Source: Labrys wisconsinensis (lineage in GTDB: Bacteria; Pseudomonadota; Alphaproteobacteria; Rhizobiales; Labraceae). Taken from it: 64,000 nt of DNA. The notes beneath the pieces were generated by a model, which saw only the letters and a list, made by a program, of their open reading frames with translations, made no database searches and was not told where the DNA came from. Numbering within the stretch: the stretch's first letter is position 1; each line of letters opens with the position of its first letter. A program made the translations under genes and the position numbers. The DNA lies in NCBI RefSeq assembly GCF_030814995.1, contig NZ_JAUSVX010000024.1:1-64000 (forward strand), read 5' to 3'. Positions 39,914-48,351 of the stretch are shown here, one piece after another.

Positions 39914-40954
39914 TCACCCCACCCTCTCGCCCGGATCGGTGGCCGAGACCACGCCGCTGATCAGGTTGAGGCCGAGCAGGGCCTCCGGCGACAGCGCGCC
40001 GGCCGCGGCCACGGGCCGGACCGCGGCGACCATCGCCTCCACCGCGTCGCGATGGCTTGCGGCGATCCCCTCGGCCTCGGCGGCCGAGACGCTGGTGAAG
40101 CGCACCGTCTCGCCCGGCCGGCGCTGGGCCAGGCGGAACAGGTCGGGCCCGATCACCGTGGCGATCTTGGGATAGCCGCCGGTGGTCTGGCGGTCGGCGA
40201 GCAGCACGATCGGCCGGCCATGGCCAGGCACCTGGATGCTGCCGTTCATGATGCCGTCGGAGACGATGTTGAAGCCCGCGCGATGTTCGATCGCCGCGCC
40301 GTCGAGCTGGCAGCCCATGCGGTCGGCCTTGGTCGAGACGGTGTAGGCGGCCGACAGGAAGGTGGCAATCCCCGCCGCGGTGAAGGCGTCGTCCTGGGGG
40401 CCGAGCAGCACCCGGATCGGGCCGGCGGGGTCGGGAATGCCGGCCGCGTCGAGTTGGAGCGGCGGGCCTTCGGGCACGCCGCCTCGCAGCGCCAGCCGGT
40501 CGCCCGCCCGCAGCGCCCGGCCCTCCAGCCCGCCGATGCCCGAGCGGGTGTGGGTGGAGAGGCTGCCGAGCACCGGCGCCAGGGCGAAGCCGCCGGCGAC
40601 GCCGAGATAGGCGCGCAGGCCCTGGCGTGCCGCGCCGAGCTTGACCCGGTCGCCGTGCGCAAGGTCGTGCGCCCGCCCCGTCGCCGCCGGCTCGCCGTTG
40701 ACGGTCAGCGGCATCGGCGCGCCGGCGACTGCGATGCGGCAGCGTCCGGCCTCGACGGTGAAGGCGAGGCCGGCCATGGTCATCTCGATCGCGGCGGTGC
40801 CGGCGGGATTGCCGAGCAGGGCGTTGACTGCGGCCAGCGCCACCGCGTCCATGGCGCCGGAGGCGGAGATGCCGAAACGCTGATAGCCGAAGCGGCCGCT
40901 GTCCTGCAGCGTGGAGAAGGGGCCTCCGTCGGTGATGGCGAGGTGGTCAGCCAT
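39914..40954 (-). CDS. pxpC: 5-oxoprolinase subunit C (biotin-dependent carboxyltransferase-like)
   Basis: A 346-residue protein of the AHS2 type. Conserved segments include GPFSTLQDSGRFGYQRFGIS, SGAMDAVALAAVNALLGNP, the STKADRMGCQLDG stretch and LADRQTTGGYPKIATVIGPDL. It pairs with PxpB to form the ATP-dependent oxoprolinase component. The start at 40954 overlaps the end of pxpB by eight bases, so they are coupled. Confidence 0.94.
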   Translation of the reverse strand: MADHLAITDGGPFSTLQDSGRFGYQRFGISASGAMDAVALAAVNALLGNPAGTAAIEMTMAGLAFTVEAGRCRIAVAGAPMPLTVNGEPAATGRAHDLAHGDRVKLGAARQGLRAYLGVAGGFALAPVLGSLSTHTRSGIGGLEGRALRAGDRLALRGGVPEGPPLQLDAAGIPDPAGPIRVLLGPQDDAFTAAGIATFLSAAYTVSTKADRMGCQLDGAAIEHRAGFNIVSDGIMNGSIQVPGHGRPIVLLADRQTTGGYPKIATVIGPDLFRLAQRRPGETVRFTSVSAAEAEGIAASHRDAVEAMVAAVRPVAAAGALSPEALLGLNLISGVVSATDPGERVG

Positions 40955-41690
40955 CGGCATCCTCCCGCACCGCGACGGGCTCGCCGGCCTCGGCGGCGGC
41001 CAGCATCTCCCGATATGCGGCCGCATCCACCGGCTCGAAGCGGATGGCGTCTCCAACTTCGAACAGGAAGGGGCTCTCCCGCCCGGGATCGTAGGAGCGC
41101 ACCGGCGTCTGGCCGATGAGGTGCCAGCCGCTCGGGATCTCCAGGGGCGGGGACACCGCCGCCTGCCTGCCGCCGATCGAGATGCTGCGCGGCGGCGTCT
41201 TCAGCCGCGGATCGGTGCGCCGGCTGGTGTGGATGCGCTCGGGCAGGCCGCCGAGATAGGCGAAGCCCGGCGCGAAGCCGATCATGTAGATGCGGTACTC
41301 CGCGCCGGCATGCAGCGCCACCACCTCGTCCGGCGTCAGGCCGTGCAGGCCGGCGACGTGCTCCAGGTCGACACCGCACTCGCCGCCATAGCAAACCGGC
41401 ACGCGCCAGCGCGAGCGCGACCGTCCGGCGCCGCGCGGGGCCGGGCGCAATGCCAGGATCTCGCGCACCAGCTGTTCGCGCGGCAGCACCAGCGGGTCGA
41501 ACAGCACCAGGAGGGAGCGATAGGTCGGCACGGTCTCGGTGACGCCGGGGAGGCCGCGCGCGGCCAGCGCGGCGTCGAGCGCCATCACCCGCTCGTTCAG
41601 CGCAGCGTCGATCTCGTCGCCGAACTCGGCCACCAGCCCGCCGTCGCCGGCGTCTAGGAAGCGGGGCGCGGCGAGCCCTGATCCGTCCAT
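40947..41690 (-). CDS. pxpB: 5-oxoprolinase subunit B (AHS1 family)
   Basis: A 247-residue protein of the AHS1 type with RSLLVLFDPL, VPVCYGGECGVDLEHVAGLH, YMIGFAPGFAYLGGLPERIH and PSGWHLIGQTPVRSYDPGRE. This is the standard PxpB/KipI series. The start at 41690 follows GGAGAGGC; an upstream extension to 41867 would cross the promoter region. It is the first gene of the pxpBCA unit and divergent from the DUF1989 operon, with a shared operator candidate between them. Confidence 0.94.
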   Translation of the reverse strand: MDGSGLAAPRFLDAGDGGLVAEFGDEIDAALNERVMALDAALAARGLPGVTETVPTYRSLLVLFDPLVLPREQLVREILALRPAPRGAGRSRSRWRVPVCYGGECGVDLEHVAGLHGLTPDEVVALHAGAEYRIYMIGFAPGFAYLGGLPERIHTSRRTDPRLKTPPRSISIGGRQAAVSPPLEIPSGWHLIGQTPVRSYDPGRESPFLFEVGDAIRFEPVDAAAYREMLAAAEAGEPVAVREDADG

Positions 41691-41853
41691 CCCATGCCTC
41701 TCCTGCGGGCCCATCCTATCGCCGCATCGGGCGAAAACGAGAGCGGCCGCCGGTGGCGGCGCTCGCTCGTCTTGCCTCGATACCGCTCCGGCCGGCGGAA
41801 GGCGCGGCCAAATTTCAGGCAGGCCGCGCCTAAAAATTCCACTTGCATTCCGT

Positions 41854-41863
41854 TGGTATACCA
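41854..41863. promoter_or_regulatory. TGGTATACCA palindrome, GntR/FCD-type operator candidate
   Basis: A perfect 10-bp palindrome (within TTGGTATACCACC) in an AT-rich stretch between pxpB and the DUF1989 gene. TGGT-N-ACCA palindromes are typical targets of GntR regulators of the FadR/FCD subgroup, and the operon encodes such a regulator at 45927. One site could serve both divergent units. Confidence 0.6.
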
Positions 41864-41916
41864 CCATGCTGGGGCTGTCGATCCCCGGCGGTCACCAATC
41901 CGAGGCGGTTCATCCG

Positions 41917-42552
41917 ATGACCTTCGATGCCGAGCGCGAGCTCGTCCTGCCGGCCGGCCACGGCCGGGCCATCCGCGTCGCCGCGGGCACGCTGGTGCGC
42001 CTCACCAATCCCTGGGGCACCCAGGCCGTGGACTCCTGGGCCTTCAACGCCCACGACCTCGGCGAATTCCTGTCGATGGACCATCTGCGCTCGGTCAACA
42101 GCGTCGCCTATGTCGACAAAGGCGTGAAGCTGGTCAGCAACCAGCGCCGGCCGCTGCTCACCATTCTGGAGGACACCTCCGCCGGGCGGCACGACACGCT
42201 GCTCTGCCCTTGCAACGCGGCGATCTACCGCGAGCTCGGCCATGAGGGCTATCACCGCAGCTGCAGCGACAACCTGCACGAGGCGCTGGCGGCGCTCGGC
42301 ATCCGCGTGCCGTTCACGCCCGCCGCCTTGAACCTGTTCATGAGCGTGCGGGTCGAGAGCGACGGGACGCTGACGCGGCTCCTGCCGGCCTCCAGGCCCG
42401 GCGCCTCGATCCTGCTGCGCGCCGAGCTCGACCTCGTCATCGCCTTCTCGTCCTGTCCGCAGGACATCACCACCATCAACGGCGCCGACCGCACCCCGCG
42501 CGACTGCGTCATCCGGATCGGCGAGCCCGCGCCGGCGGCAGCGGCGGCATGA
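41917..42552 (+). CDS. DUF1989 (urea carboxylase-associated) family protein
   Basis: A 211-residue protein of the DUF1989 family: LPAGHGRAIRVAAGTLVRLT, WGTQAVDSWAF, FLSMDHLRSVN, then TLLCPCNAAIYRELGHEGYHRSCSDNLHEAL with conserved Cys and His that may bind metal. Members accompany urea carboxylase, allophanate hydrolase and guanidine-utilisation genes. The start at 41917 is a choice; an ATG at 41866 lies inside the operator. It is the first gene of a ten-gene operon and overlaps the ATPase gene by four bases. Confidence 0.9.
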   Translation: MTFDAERELVLPAGHGRAIRVAAGTLVRLTNPWGTQAVDSWAFNAHDLGEFLSMDHLRSVNSVAYVDKGVKLVSNQRRPLLTILEDTSAGRHDTLLCPCNAAIYRELGHEGYHRSCSDNLHEALAALGIRVPFTPAALNLFMSVRVESDGTLTRLLPASRPGASILLRAELDLVIAFSSCPQDITTINGADRTPRDCVIRIGEPAPAAAAA

Positions 42553-43370
42553 GCGCCGCGGCCGGCGCCGGCGCGCCCCTCCTGCGCATTCGCGACCTGA
42601 CCAAGAGCTTCGGCGGCCATGAGGTGCTGAAGGGCATCTCGCTCGACGTCCATGCCGGGGAAGTGGTGTCGGTCATCGGTGCCAGCGGCTCGGGCAAGAG
42701 CACGTTCCTGCGCTGCGTCAACGTCATGGAGATGCCGGACGCCGGCCTCCTCGATTTCGAGGACGTCTCTTTCGACTTCCGGGCCGGCTCGCGCACGTGC
42801 CCAACCGAGAAGCAGCTGCGGGCGCTGCGGGCACGGATCGGCATGGTGTTCCAGAGCTACAACCTCTGGCCGCACAAGACCGTGCTGGAGAACGTCATCG
42901 AGGCGCCGATCCGCGTCAAGGGCCTGCCGCGCGCCGAGGCGATCGACAGGGCCGAGGCGCTGCTCGCCCGCATCGGCCTGGCCGAGAAGCGCCATGCCTA
43001 TCCCGGGCGGCTCTCGGGCGGCCAGCAGCAGCGCGTCGCCATCGTCCGGGCGCTCGCCATGCAGCCCCGCCTGATGCTGTTCGACGAGGTCACGTCCGCC
43101 CTCGACCCCGAGCTGGTCGGCGAGGTGCTGGCGCTGATGGCCTCGCTCGCCGCCGAAGGCATGACCATGCTGCTCGTCACCCACGAGATCGGCTTCGCGC
43201 GCGAGGTCTCGACTCGGACGATCTTCTTCGACGGTGGCCGCGTCGCCGAGGACGGGCCGCCGCGCGAGGTGCTGCGCAATCCGTCGAGCGAGCGGCTGCG
43301 CCAGTTCCTGAAGCGCGTCCTGCACGAGCATGTCGCACAGGACGTCGCCGCGGGAGGGCTGCCGTCATGA
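42549..43370 (+). CDS. Amino-acid-type ABC transporter ATP-binding protein
   Basis: A 273-residue ATPase of the HisP/GlnQ group with [54 protein letters not shown] (Val instead of the usual Pro after DE) and VTHEIGFARE. The Q-loop is preceded by an insertion (FDFRAGSRTCPTEKQLRALR). Start and stop both overlap neighbours by four bases. It energises uptake with the permease and binding protein of the same operon. Confidence 0.95.
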   Translation: MSAAAGAGAPLLRIRDLTKSFGGHEVLKGISLDVHAGEVVSVIGASGSGKSTFLRCVNVMEMPDAGLLDFEDVSFDFRAGSRTCPTEKQLRALRARIGMVFQSYNLWPHKTVLENVIEAPIRVKGLPRAEAIDRAEALLARIGLAEKRHAYPGRLSGGQQQRVAIVRALAMQPRLMLFDEVTSALDPELVGEVLALMASLAAEGMTMLLVTHEIGFAREVSTRTIFFDGGRVAEDGPPREVLRNPSSERLRQFLKRVLHEHVAQDVAAGGLPS

Positions 43371-44029
43371 CCTTCTCCGAGTGGCTCGACTTCTTCCTGC
43401 CCTATGTCCCCGGCTTCCTCTACGCCTCCTGGCTGGTGCTGGCCCTGACCGTGCTGGTGATCGTGCTGAGCTGGGCGTGCGGCCTCGTCGCCGCGCTCGC
43501 CAAGGCATCGCCGATCCGCGTCTTCCGCTACGCCGCGGCCTTCTACATCTGGTTCATCCGCGGCACCCCGGCGCTGATCCAGATCTTCATCATCTATTTC
43601 GGCCTGCCGCAGCTCGGGCTCGGCCTCTCGCCGTTCGTCGCCGGCGTTATCGCGCTCGGCGTCAACAGCGGCGCCTATGTCGCGGAGATCATCCGCTCGG
43701 GCCTGTCGGCGATCCCGAAGGGGCAGACGGAATCCTCGCTCGCCCTCGGCATGAGCCGCCAGGAGACCATGCAGCGGATCATCCTGCCGCAGGTGGTGCG
43801 CATCATCCTGCCCTCGATCACCAACGAGGCGATCTCGACGCTGAAGAACACCTCGCTCCTGTCGACGATCACCGTGGTCGAGCTGACGCTCTACGCCCAG
43901 ACGATCATCGCCACCACCTTCCGGCCCTTCGAGTTCTACATCGCCACCGCGGTGATCTACCTCGTCCTCACCACGCTCCTGTCGCAGCTCTCCGCCTGGC
44001 TGGAGCGCCGCAACGCCCGCTACGTCTGA
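43367..44029 (+). CDS. Amino-acid-type ABC transporter permease
   Basis: A 220-residue permease with about five helices: FLYASWLVLALTVLVIVLSW, FYIWFIRGTPALIQIFIIYF and the EAA loop ESSLALGMSRQETMQRIILPQ. It is the only permease gene in the operon, so a homodimeric channel is likely. It starts within the ATPase stop codon (ATGA). Confidence 0.94.
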   Translation: MTFSEWLDFFLPYVPGFLYASWLVLALTVLVIVLSWACGLVAALAKASPIRVFRYAAAFYIWFIRGTPALIQIFIIYFGLPQLGLGLSPFVAGVIALGVNSGAYVAEIIRSGLSAIPKGQTESSLALGMSRQETMQRIILPQVVRIILPSITNEAISTLKNTSLLSTITVVELTLYAQTIIATTFRPFEFYIATAVIYLVLTTLLSQLSAWLERRNARYV

Positions 44030-44046
44030 TCCCAAAGGAGGAGCTC

Positions 44047-45000
44047 ATGAGCGTCCTGCCGATCGACAGCCTCGAAACCCCGCGCTTCTGCGGCGTGCCG
44101 ACCTTCATGCGCCTGCCGCAGGCGACCAGCCTCGCCGGGCTCGATGCCGCCATCATCGGCCTGCCCTCCGATTCCGGCTCGCCCTTCCGCACCGGCGCCC
44201 GCTTCGGCCCGAACGCCATGCGGGCGATGTCGGTGATGCTGCGGCCGATCAACCCCTATCGCGGCGGCATCAATATCTTCGAGCGCCTCAGCATGGCCGA
44301 CGCGGGCGACGCCGCCGTGGTGCCGGGCTACCAGGAGGAGAGCCTCGAACGCCTCGAAGCCTCGATGCGCGCCCTGGTCGATGCCGGGGTGACGCCCTTC
44401 GCCATGGGCGGCGACCATTCGGTGACGCTGGCGGGGCTGCGCGCCGTCGCCCGCCGCCACGGCCCGCTGGCGCTGATCCAGTTCGATTCGCATAGCGACA
44501 CCTGGGATAAATATTTCGCCGGCAAAAAATACAGCGCCGGCACGCCGTTCCGCCGGGCGGTCGAGGAGGCCGTCGTCTCGCCGGCCCATTCGATCCAGGT
44601 CGGCCTGCGCGGCTCGCTGTTCACGCCGACCGACATCAGCCAATCGATCGAGCTCGGCTACGACGTGGTCACGACGGACGAGATGTTCGCCATGGGGCTG
44701 CCGGCCCTGGCGACACGCATCGCTGCGCGCGTCGCCGGCCGGCCCGCCTTCGTCACGTTCGATCTCGATTTCGTCGACCCCGCGGCGGCGCCGGGCGTGC
44801 AGACGCCCGAGGCCGGGGGGCCGAGCGCGCGCGAGACACTCGACCTGATCCGCCGGCTGAAGGGAATCGATATCGTCGGCTGCGACGTGGTCGAGCTCAA
44901 CCCGCTGTTCGACAACGCCTCGCAGATCAGCGCGCTCCTGGCCGCCACGATCATGGCCGAGCTGATCGCGCTCAAGGCCGAGGCGGCCCGCAAGGACTGA
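44047..45000 (+). CDS. Ureohydrolase (agmatinase/guanidinobutyrase-type arginase superfamily)
   Basis: A 317-residue manganese enzyme with all ligands in place: MGGDHSVTL, LIQFDSHSDTWDKY (Asp-x-His-x-Asp, with Ser where Ala is usual) and FDLDFVDPAAAPGVQTPEAGG. Enzymes of this family hydrolyse a guanidino compound to urea and an amine. The start follows AAAGGAGGAGCTC. Its place inside an operon with an importer, an M20 amidohydrolase and a DUF1989 protein suggests a guanidino or ureido substrate that is not simply agmatine. Confidence 0.93.
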   Translation: MSVLPIDSLETPRFCGVPTFMRLPQATSLAGLDAAIIGLPSDSGSPFRTGARFGPNAMRAMSVMLRPINPYRGGINIFERLSMADAGDAAVVPGYQEESLERLEASMRALVDAGVTPFAMGGDHSVTLAGLRAVARRHGPLALIQFDSHSDTWDKYFAGKKYSAGTPFRRAVEEAVVSPAHSIQVGLRGSLFTPTDISQSIELGYDVVTTDEMFAMGLPALATRIAARVAGRPAFVTFDLDFVDPAAAPGVQTPEAGGPSARETLDLIRRLKGIDIVGCDVVELNPLFDNASQISALLAATIMAELIALKAEAARKD

Positions 45001-45060
45001 CCAGACAGAGGCCGGCCGCACCGGCCCTGAACCGACTGCCACCAAGAAGGGGAACCATCA

Positions 45061-45848
45061 TGCGCCTGAAACTTCTGCCCATGCTCGCCGCCGCCCTGCT
45101 CGGCACCTTCGCCGCATCCGCGGCCACTGCCCAGGAGCTGGAGCTGGTCCAGCCCGGCAAGCTCCTCGTCGCCACCGAGGGCACCTATCCGCCCTTCAGC
45201 ATGCGGGCGCCGGACGGCTCCCTCGACGGGCTGGAGATCCGCGTCAGCAAGGAGGTCGCCAAGCGCCTCGGCCTCGAATACACGCCGGTCGTCATCAAAT
45301 GGGAATCGCTGCTGGTCGGGCTCGCTGCCGGCCAGTACGACTATGCCAGCGCCGCCATGGACATCACGGCCGAGCGCCAGAAGCAGGTGACCTTCGCCGA
45401 TGGCTGGCTCGAATCCGGCGGCCGCGTGGTCACCAAGACCGGCTCCGAGATCAAGCAGGCGTCCGACATCAAGGGCCGCACCGTCGGCGTGCTGGTGGCC
45501 TCGAGCTGGCTGAAGCTCGCCGAGGAGCGCGGCGCCACGGTGAAGGCCTACAAGGCCGAGGCCGACGCGCTGCAGGATCTCGTCAACGGCAATGTCGACG
45601 GCGTCATCACCGATTCCATCGCCGCCGCCTATGCCATCAAGGCCTCGAAGCTGCCGCTGACCCTGACCGACGACTATGTCAGCCACATCCAGAAGGGCTT
45701 CCCGTTCAAGAAGGGCAAGCCCAACCTGGTGAAGGCGGTGAACAAGGCGCTCGCCGACATGATCGCCGACGGCACCTATGCCAAGCTGACCACCGAGCTG
45801 GTCGGCTATTCCCCGGCGCCGAAGGACCCGATCCGCAGCCAGTTCTGA
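45061..45848 (+). CDS. ABC transporter substrate-binding protein, polar amino acid family
   Basis: A 262-residue periplasmic binding protein. Signal peptide MRLKLLPMLAAALLGTFAAS..ATAQE, then PGKLLVATEGTYPPFSMRAP, LDGLEIRVSKEVAKRLGLEY and SAAMDITAERQKQVTFAD. It starts after AAGGGGAACC. It supplies the one-permease importer encoded upstream. Conserved Arg and Asp residues for binding an amino-acid head group cannot be confirmed by eye. Confidence 0.95.
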
Positions 45849-45926
45849 CCCCGGCGGCCGGTGCGTCTGGTGCGCCGGCCGCGTTCCCGCCCGCCGGGCG
45901 GCCTGACCCGAGAGCCCCGTGCCGCG

Positions 45927-46601
45927 ATGACGACCCAGCCCCCGTCCCTGGCGCCCCTCTACGACGAGCGGGAGCGGAGCCTCAGCCAGATGGCCTATGA
46001 CCAGCTGCTCGACCAGCTGATCCGGCGGGATATTCCCGCCGGCTCGGTGTTGCAGGAGCGCCGGCTCGCCGATCTCCTCGGCATCTCGCGCACGCCGGTG
46101 CGCGAAGCGCTGAACCGGCTGGAGAGCGAGGGCTTCGTGGCGCGCAAGCCCGGCCGGGTGCTGGTGGTGCGCGAATTCTCCACCCGCGAGCTGATCGAGA
46201 CGCTGCACGTGCGCCAGATCCTGGAGGTGGAGAGCGTGGGCCTGGCCACCGGCCGTATCCCGGCGGCGGAGCTCGATGCGATCGAAGAGGATATTCGCAG
46301 GCTGCTCGCCGAGCCGGCGCCCACCGCCGAGGCGGACTGGGACGTCGACTTCCGCTTCCACAGCCTGATCGCCGGCCACAGCGGCAATGCCGTGCTCGCC
46401 CGCATGGTCCAGGACCTCAGGCTGAAGACGCACATGTTCAACCTCGACCGCGTGCCCGAGCGCTTCGAGATCGGCCATCGCGAGCACCTGGCCATCGTCG
46501 ACGCGCTGCGGCGCGGCGATCGCGCGGAGGCCCAGGGCGGCATCCGCGGCCATATCGAGAACGTCAAGCTGAGCATCATCCGCAAGCTCAGCGCCATATG
46601 A
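45927..46601 (+). CDS. GntR-family regulator, FCD subgroup
   Basis: A 224-residue regulator. The winged helix covers about residues 20-85 (QERRLADLLGISRTPVREAL, NRLESEGFVARKPGRVLVV), and the all-helical FCD effector domain follows (LIETLHVRQILEVESVGLAT, DVDFRFHSLIAGHSGN with metal-type Asp/His, FEIGHREHLAIVDALRRGD). It is embedded mid-operon and probably autoregulates through the TGGTATACCA site at 41854. Its stop overlaps the next gene's first possible start. Confidence 0.93.
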   Translation: MTTQPPSLAPLYDERERSLSQMAYDQLLDQLIRRDIPAGSVLQERRLADLLGISRTPVREALNRLESEGFVARKPGRVLVVREFSTRELIETLHVRQILEVESVGLATGRIPAAELDAIEEDIRRLLAEPAPTAEADWDVDFRFHSLIAGHSGNAVLARMVQDLRLKTHMFNLDRVPERFEIGHREHLAIVDALRRGDRAEAQGGIRGHIENVKLSIIRKLSAI

Positions 46602-46609
46602 GGAAAGCC

Positions 46610-47545
46610 ATGGCCCAGCGCATCAGCGAATCCACCCGCGGCGTCTACATCATCTCGCCGACGCCCTTCACCGAGGACGGCGGGCTCGACCTCGCCAGCA
46701 CCGACACGCTGGTCGATTTCTACTTCGACAAGGGCGTCACCGGCATCACCATCCTCGGCGTGCTGGGCGAGGCGACCAAGCTGACGCCGGACGAGTCCAG
46801 GACCTTCCTCGACCATGTCATGAAGCGCGTCGACGGCCGCAAGCCGGTCGTGGTCGGCGCCAGCAATCCCGGCACCGACAACCTGGTGCGCTTCGCCAAC
46901 GAGGCGATGGAGCGCGGCGCCGCCGGCCTGATGATCGCCCCGCTGCCGGGCCTGAAGACCGACGACCAGATCTATGCCTATTGGGAGACGGTGCTGACCC
47001 GGCTCGGGCCCGACATTCCGGTCTGCTACCAGGACTATCCGCAGACCACCACGGTCGTGACCTCGGTCGCGGTGATCAACCGGCTGATCGACGACTTCCC
47101 GAACTTCGTCATGCTCAAGCACGAGGAGAGCCCGGGCCTCAGCAAGATCACCAGGCTGCGCGAGCGCTCGGACGCGGGCAAGGGCCGGCGCATCAGCATC
47201 CTCGTCGGCAATGGCGGCCTCTACCTGCCGCAAGAGCTGCGCCGCGGCGTCGACGGCGCCATGACCGGCTTTGCCTATCCGGAGATGCTGGTCGGCGTGT
47301 GCGAGCGCTTCTTCGCCGGCGACGCCGAGGGCGCGGAGGACCTGTTCGACGCCTATCTGCCGATCCTGCGCCACGAGCAGCAGCTCGGCTTCGGCCTCGC
47401 CGTGCGCAAGGACATCCTGCGCCGGCGCGGCGCCATCGCCTCCTCGGCGATCCGCCATCCCGGGCCGAAGCTCACTGCCCGCGACCACCAGGAGCTCGAC
47501 GAATTGATGGCCCGCCTCGAAGCCAAGCTGGCGCGGGTGGCCTGA
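46610..47545 (+). CDS. Dihydrodipicolinate synthase/N-acetylneuraminate lyase family protein
   Basis: A 311-residue TIM-barrel lyase. The substrate loop ITILGVLGEATKLTPDES corresponds to the GTTGE motif, the Tyr lies in PVCYQDYPQTT and the Schiff-base Lys in FVMLKHEESPGL. The family condenses or cleaves 2-keto acids with aldehydes. In this operon it may split a keto-acid intermediate. The start at 46610 has GAGGAAA upstream; an ATG at 46598 overlapping the GntR stop is possible. Confidence 0.93.
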   Translation: MAQRISESTRGVYIISPTPFTEDGGLDLASTDTLVDFYFDKGVTGITILGVLGEATKLTPDESRTFLDHVMKRVDGRKPVVVGASNPGTDNLVRFANEAMERGAAGLMIAPLPGLKTDDQIYAYWETVLTRLGPDIPVCYQDYPQTTTVVTSVAVINRLIDDFPNFVMLKHEESPGLSKITRLRERSDAGKGRRISILVGNGGLYLPQELRRGVDGAMTGFAYPEMLVGVCERFFAGDAEGAEDLFDAYLPILRHEQQLGFGLAVRKDILRRRGAIASSAIRHPGPKLTARDHQELDELMARLEAKLARVA

Positions 47546-47546
47546 G

Positions 47547-48338
47547 ATGGACCTCGGCTTGCAGGACAGGACCGCGCTGGTCCTCGGCTCGACCCGCGGC
47601 CTGGGCGAGGCCATTGCCCGGACACTGGCGGCCGAAGGCGCCACGGTCATCGTCGCCGGCCGGGACGAGGCCCGCCTCGCCGCGGTCGTGGGCGAGATCC
47701 GCGCCGCCGGCGGCAAGGCCCAGGCGCTGCGCCTCGACCTCGCCGACCGGGACGGCCTCGCGGCGGCGCTCGACCCGCTGATCGGGCCGGACGGGCTCGG
47801 GCGGATCGACATCCTGGTCAACAACGGCGGCGGCCCGCCGCCGGGGCCGGTCGCAGCGGTGGAGCCTGCGCAGTGGAGCCACAGCTTCGAGACGATGGCC
47901 AATGCGGCGTTCACGATCACGGCGCGGCTGCTGCCGGGCATGCGGGCGCGGCGCTTCGGGCGGATCGTCAACATCGTCTCGTCAGGCGTGGCGCAGCCGA
48001 TCCCCAATCTCGGCATCTCCAACGCCGTGCGCGCCGCGATCCTCGGCTGGGCCAAGACGCTCGCCGCCGAGGTCGCCGCCGACGGGGTGACGGTCAATTC
48101 GGTGCTGCCGGGACGCATCCATACCAGGCGCGTCGACGAGCTCGACGCTGCTGCTGCGGGTCGTGCCGGCAGAACCGTCGAGGAGATCGCGCAGGCCTCT
48201 CGCGCGACCATCCCGATGGGCCGCTACGGCGACCCGCAGGAATTCGCCGACGTGGTCGCCTTCCTCGCCAGCTCCCGGGCGAGCTACGTCACCGGCTCGC
48301 AGGTGCGGGTCGACGGCGGCATGATCCGCGGGCTGTGA
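47547..48338 (+). CDS. Short-chain dehydrogenase/reductase
   Basis: A 263-residue SDR with VLGSTRGLGEAIARTLAAEG, NNGGGPPPG (Asn-Asn-Gly-Gly), VNIVSSGVAQPIPNLGISNA and VRAAILGWAKTLAAEV. The usual catalytic Tyr of YxxxK is not at the expected place: the segment reads NLGISNAVRAA instead. This variation is known in the atypical SDR subgroup with the NNGGGPP motif. One base separates it from the lyase gene. Confidence 0.9.
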   Translation: MDLGLQDRTALVLGSTRGLGEAIARTLAAEGATVIVAGRDEARLAAVVGEIRAAGGKAQALRLDLADRDGLAAALDPLIGPDGLGRIDILVNNGGGPPPGPVAAVEPAQWSHSFETMANAAFTITARLLPGMRARRFGRIVNIVSSGVAQPIPNLGISNAVRAAILGWAKTLAAEVAADGVTVNSVLPGRIHTRRVDELDAAAAGRAGRTVEEIAQASRATIPMGRYGDPQEFADVVAFLASSRASYVTGSQVRVDGGMIRGL

Positions 48339-48351
48339 GGCGCAGGGCGGC

